A stretch of DNA of 64,000 nucleotides from Firmicutes bacterium HGW-Firmicutes-15 (GTDB taxonomy: Bacteria; Bacillota; Syntrophomonadia; Syntrophomonadales; Syntrophomonadaceae), in assembly GCA_002840245.1 (NCBI GenBank), contig PHAA01000017.1:1-64000 (forward strand). Direction: 5' to 3'. The notes under the pieces are model-generated. The model had not been told where the DNA came from, did no database searches, and saw only the letters and a list, made by a program, of their open reading frames with translations. Below, piece after piece: positions 62,886-64,000 of the stretch (positions are counted from its first letter, which is position 1; every line of letters starts with the position of its first letter). A program made the translations under genes and the position numbers.

Positions 62886-63899
62886 ATGACGAAGAAGAGG
62901 TTAAACTTGGCCTTGCAAGGCGGAGGCTCTCATGGGGCTTTTACCTGGGGAGTACTGGATAGATTGCTGGAGGAAAAAGACCTTGAAATCACAGGTGTTT
63001 CAGGAACTAGTGCAGGTGCAGTTAATGGATCAGCCTTAGTTTATGGACTTTTAACCGGTGGCGCAGAGAAGGCCAAGGAAGTACTTAAATCAGTTTGGTG
63101 GGAAAATAGCCAGATGGCTCAATTTTCGCCCTTCAAACAAACCTGGTTGGATCGCTTAGACAACCCGGGTAATATTGATCATAATATGCTATTTGCGATT
63201 GGCAACCTGTTAACCCCATTACTTTCGCCCTATCAGTGCAACCCATTTAATTTCAATCCTATGAAGAACATACTGAATAAGGTAATAGATTTTTCCGTGA
63301 TACAACAAAATGATAAGGTTAAGCTTTTCCTATCTGCTTCGAACATTCGCACATCCAAAGTTAAGGTTTTTCCTAACAATGAAATAACGGTTGACACAGT
63401 GCTGGCTTCATCATGTTTACCCACAGTATTTCAAGCGGTTGAAATAGATGGAGAACATTACTGGGATGGTGGATACCTGGGTAATCCTGCTATGTTTCCT
63501 TTGTTTGAGAATACCGATTGTAAGGATTTACTGGTAATCCAAATCGATTCTACTGATTATCGCAAACTACCTACCACTCCAACCGATATTATGGATCGAG
63601 TTACTTCTATGAGTTTTAATTCCAGCTTAATGCGTGAGATGCGAGCTATTCATTTTGTAAACAAGATCGTAGATAAAGGTTTTGATGATGGCGGGAACCT
63701 TCAGAAGATCAACATACACTTGATACGACCGGAAGAAACCATGTCGGAGCTTAATATGTCCAGCAAAGTAAACGCCGCCTGGGATTTTCTTACATACCTG
63801 CGTGACTGTGGTCGGATGAAGGCTGATGCTTGGCTGCAAGATAATTATGCCCTGGTAGGCAAGTCAAGCAGTTGCGATATAGAAACTTGCTTCTTTTAA
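62886..63899 (+). CDS. Patatin-like phospholipase
   Basis: This is a serine hydrolase of about 337 residues. The oxyanion loop is ALQGGGSHGAFTWG, the nucleophile is in VSGTSAGAVNG, and the Asp of the dyad in HYWDGGYLGN. It would cleave acyl chains from lipids. ATG at 62886 is preceded by AGGAGG 7 bases away. No signal peptide or membrane helix is seen. Confidence 0.93.
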   Translation: MTKKRLNLALQGGGSHGAFTWGVLDRLLEEKDLEITGVSGTSAGAVNGSALVYGLLTGGAEKAKEVLKSVWWENSQMAQFSPFKQTWLDRLDNPGNIDHNMLFAIGNLLTPLLSPYQCNPFNFNPMKNILNKVIDFSVIQQNDKVKLFLSASNIRTSKVKVFPNNEITVDTVLASSCLPTVFQAVEIDGEHYWDGGYLGNPAMFPLFENTDCKDLLVIQIDSTDYRKLPTTPTDIMDRVTSMSFNSSLMREMRAIHFVNKIVDKGFDDGGNLQKINIHLIRPEETMSELNMSSKVNAAWDFLTYLRDCGRMKADAWLQDNYALVGKSSSCDIETCFF

Positions 63900-63938
63900 T
63901 TTATTTAGGTAACCTGATTTTCTTGCTGGAGGTGTAGC

Positions 63939-64000
63939 ATGGATCAATCGAGTATGAATAGATCATCCCTGGTGTACGAGAACATCATTCATAACATGAA
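63939..64000 (+). CDS. Start of a gene cut by the window end
   Basis: ATG at 63939 is preceded by GGAGG 8 bases away. Only about 20 codons are visible (MDQSSMNRSSLVYENIIHNM). The VYENIIHNM resembles the start of a PAS-type sensor, but this is too short to assign. Confidence 0.55.
   Translation, partial: MDQSSMNRSSLVYENIIHNM

Overview
The window reads as chromosome of an anaerobic, endospore-forming, low-GC Firmicute, most likely a Clostridia of the Syntrophomonas type. This placement is an inference from gene content: spoIVA and spoIIP, an IspH fused to S1 domains, rubrerythrin, FMN-type enoyl-ACP reductase (FabK), a CaiB-family CoA-transferase, pyruvoyl-dependent arginine decarboxylase and a minimal SUF pair. 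No 16S gene or other taxonomic marker is present. Most genes lie on the minus strand in long, tightly packed operons. No complete transposase, prophage or CRISPR array is visible.

Layout. 1-5.8 kb: a Pro-tRNA, a DedA-like membrane protein with an amidohydrolase, a small DUF2087/GIY-YIG pair, a CoA-transferase, and a gene-poor stretch holding what looks like a relic of a nitrogenase-like (NifD) gene. 5.8-12.3 kb: TrkA-TrkH potassium uptake and a heterodimeric ABC exporter. 12.4-21.3 kb: a perfect 56-bp palindrome, aspartokinase and homoserine dehydrogenase, spoIVA, a der-plsY-gpsA block and a DUF512 radical-SAM-like protein. 21.5-33.7 kb: a complete chemosensory gene cluster (CheA, CheW, CheB, CheR, CheX, two CheY, two methyl-accepting proteins, a FIST sensor protein and a 66-residue protein of unknown role). 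34.1-36.9 kb: a sporulation-linked group (DUF1614 membrane protein, SpoIIP, two DUF3189 paralogues). 37.1-42.8 kb: fni and mobA, an FmdB zinc ribbon, IspH-S1, PlsC and Cmk. 43.0-47.7 kb: rubrerythrin, IlvE and a polyamine set (PdaD, SpeE, SpeB). 47.8-50.4 kb: sufC-sufB/D with a co-transcribed LysR regulator. 50.5-57.9 kb: a fatty-acid operon in the order fabH-fabK-fabD-fabG-acpP-fabF-fabZ-accD-accA, with a second FabK-like flavoprotein divergent from it. 59.5-64 kb: an unknown protein, fur-feoB-feoA with two Fur boxes, a patatin-like phospholipase, and the first codons of another gene.

How the genes work together. Lipid supply is well represented: malonyl-CoA and acyl-ACP synthesis (acc, fab), glycerol-3-phosphate (gpsA) and acylation (plsY, plsC), plus two isoprenoid enzymes (IspH, Fni). 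Iron handling (Fur/Feo) and Fe-S assembly (SUF) sit near enzymes that need Fe-S. The part most likely to hold new biology is the chemosensory cluster. Both its receptors lack an extracytoplasmic sensing domain, its kinase carries a duplicated inserted domain, and it encodes a separate soluble FIST protein and an unknown 66-residue protein. Other points worth a look are an apparent ATA start codon in fni, the NifD-like relic, a cysteine cluster in FeoB, an 18-bp palindrome between the fatty-acid operon and the second FabK-like gene, and LysR control of a minimal SUF system.
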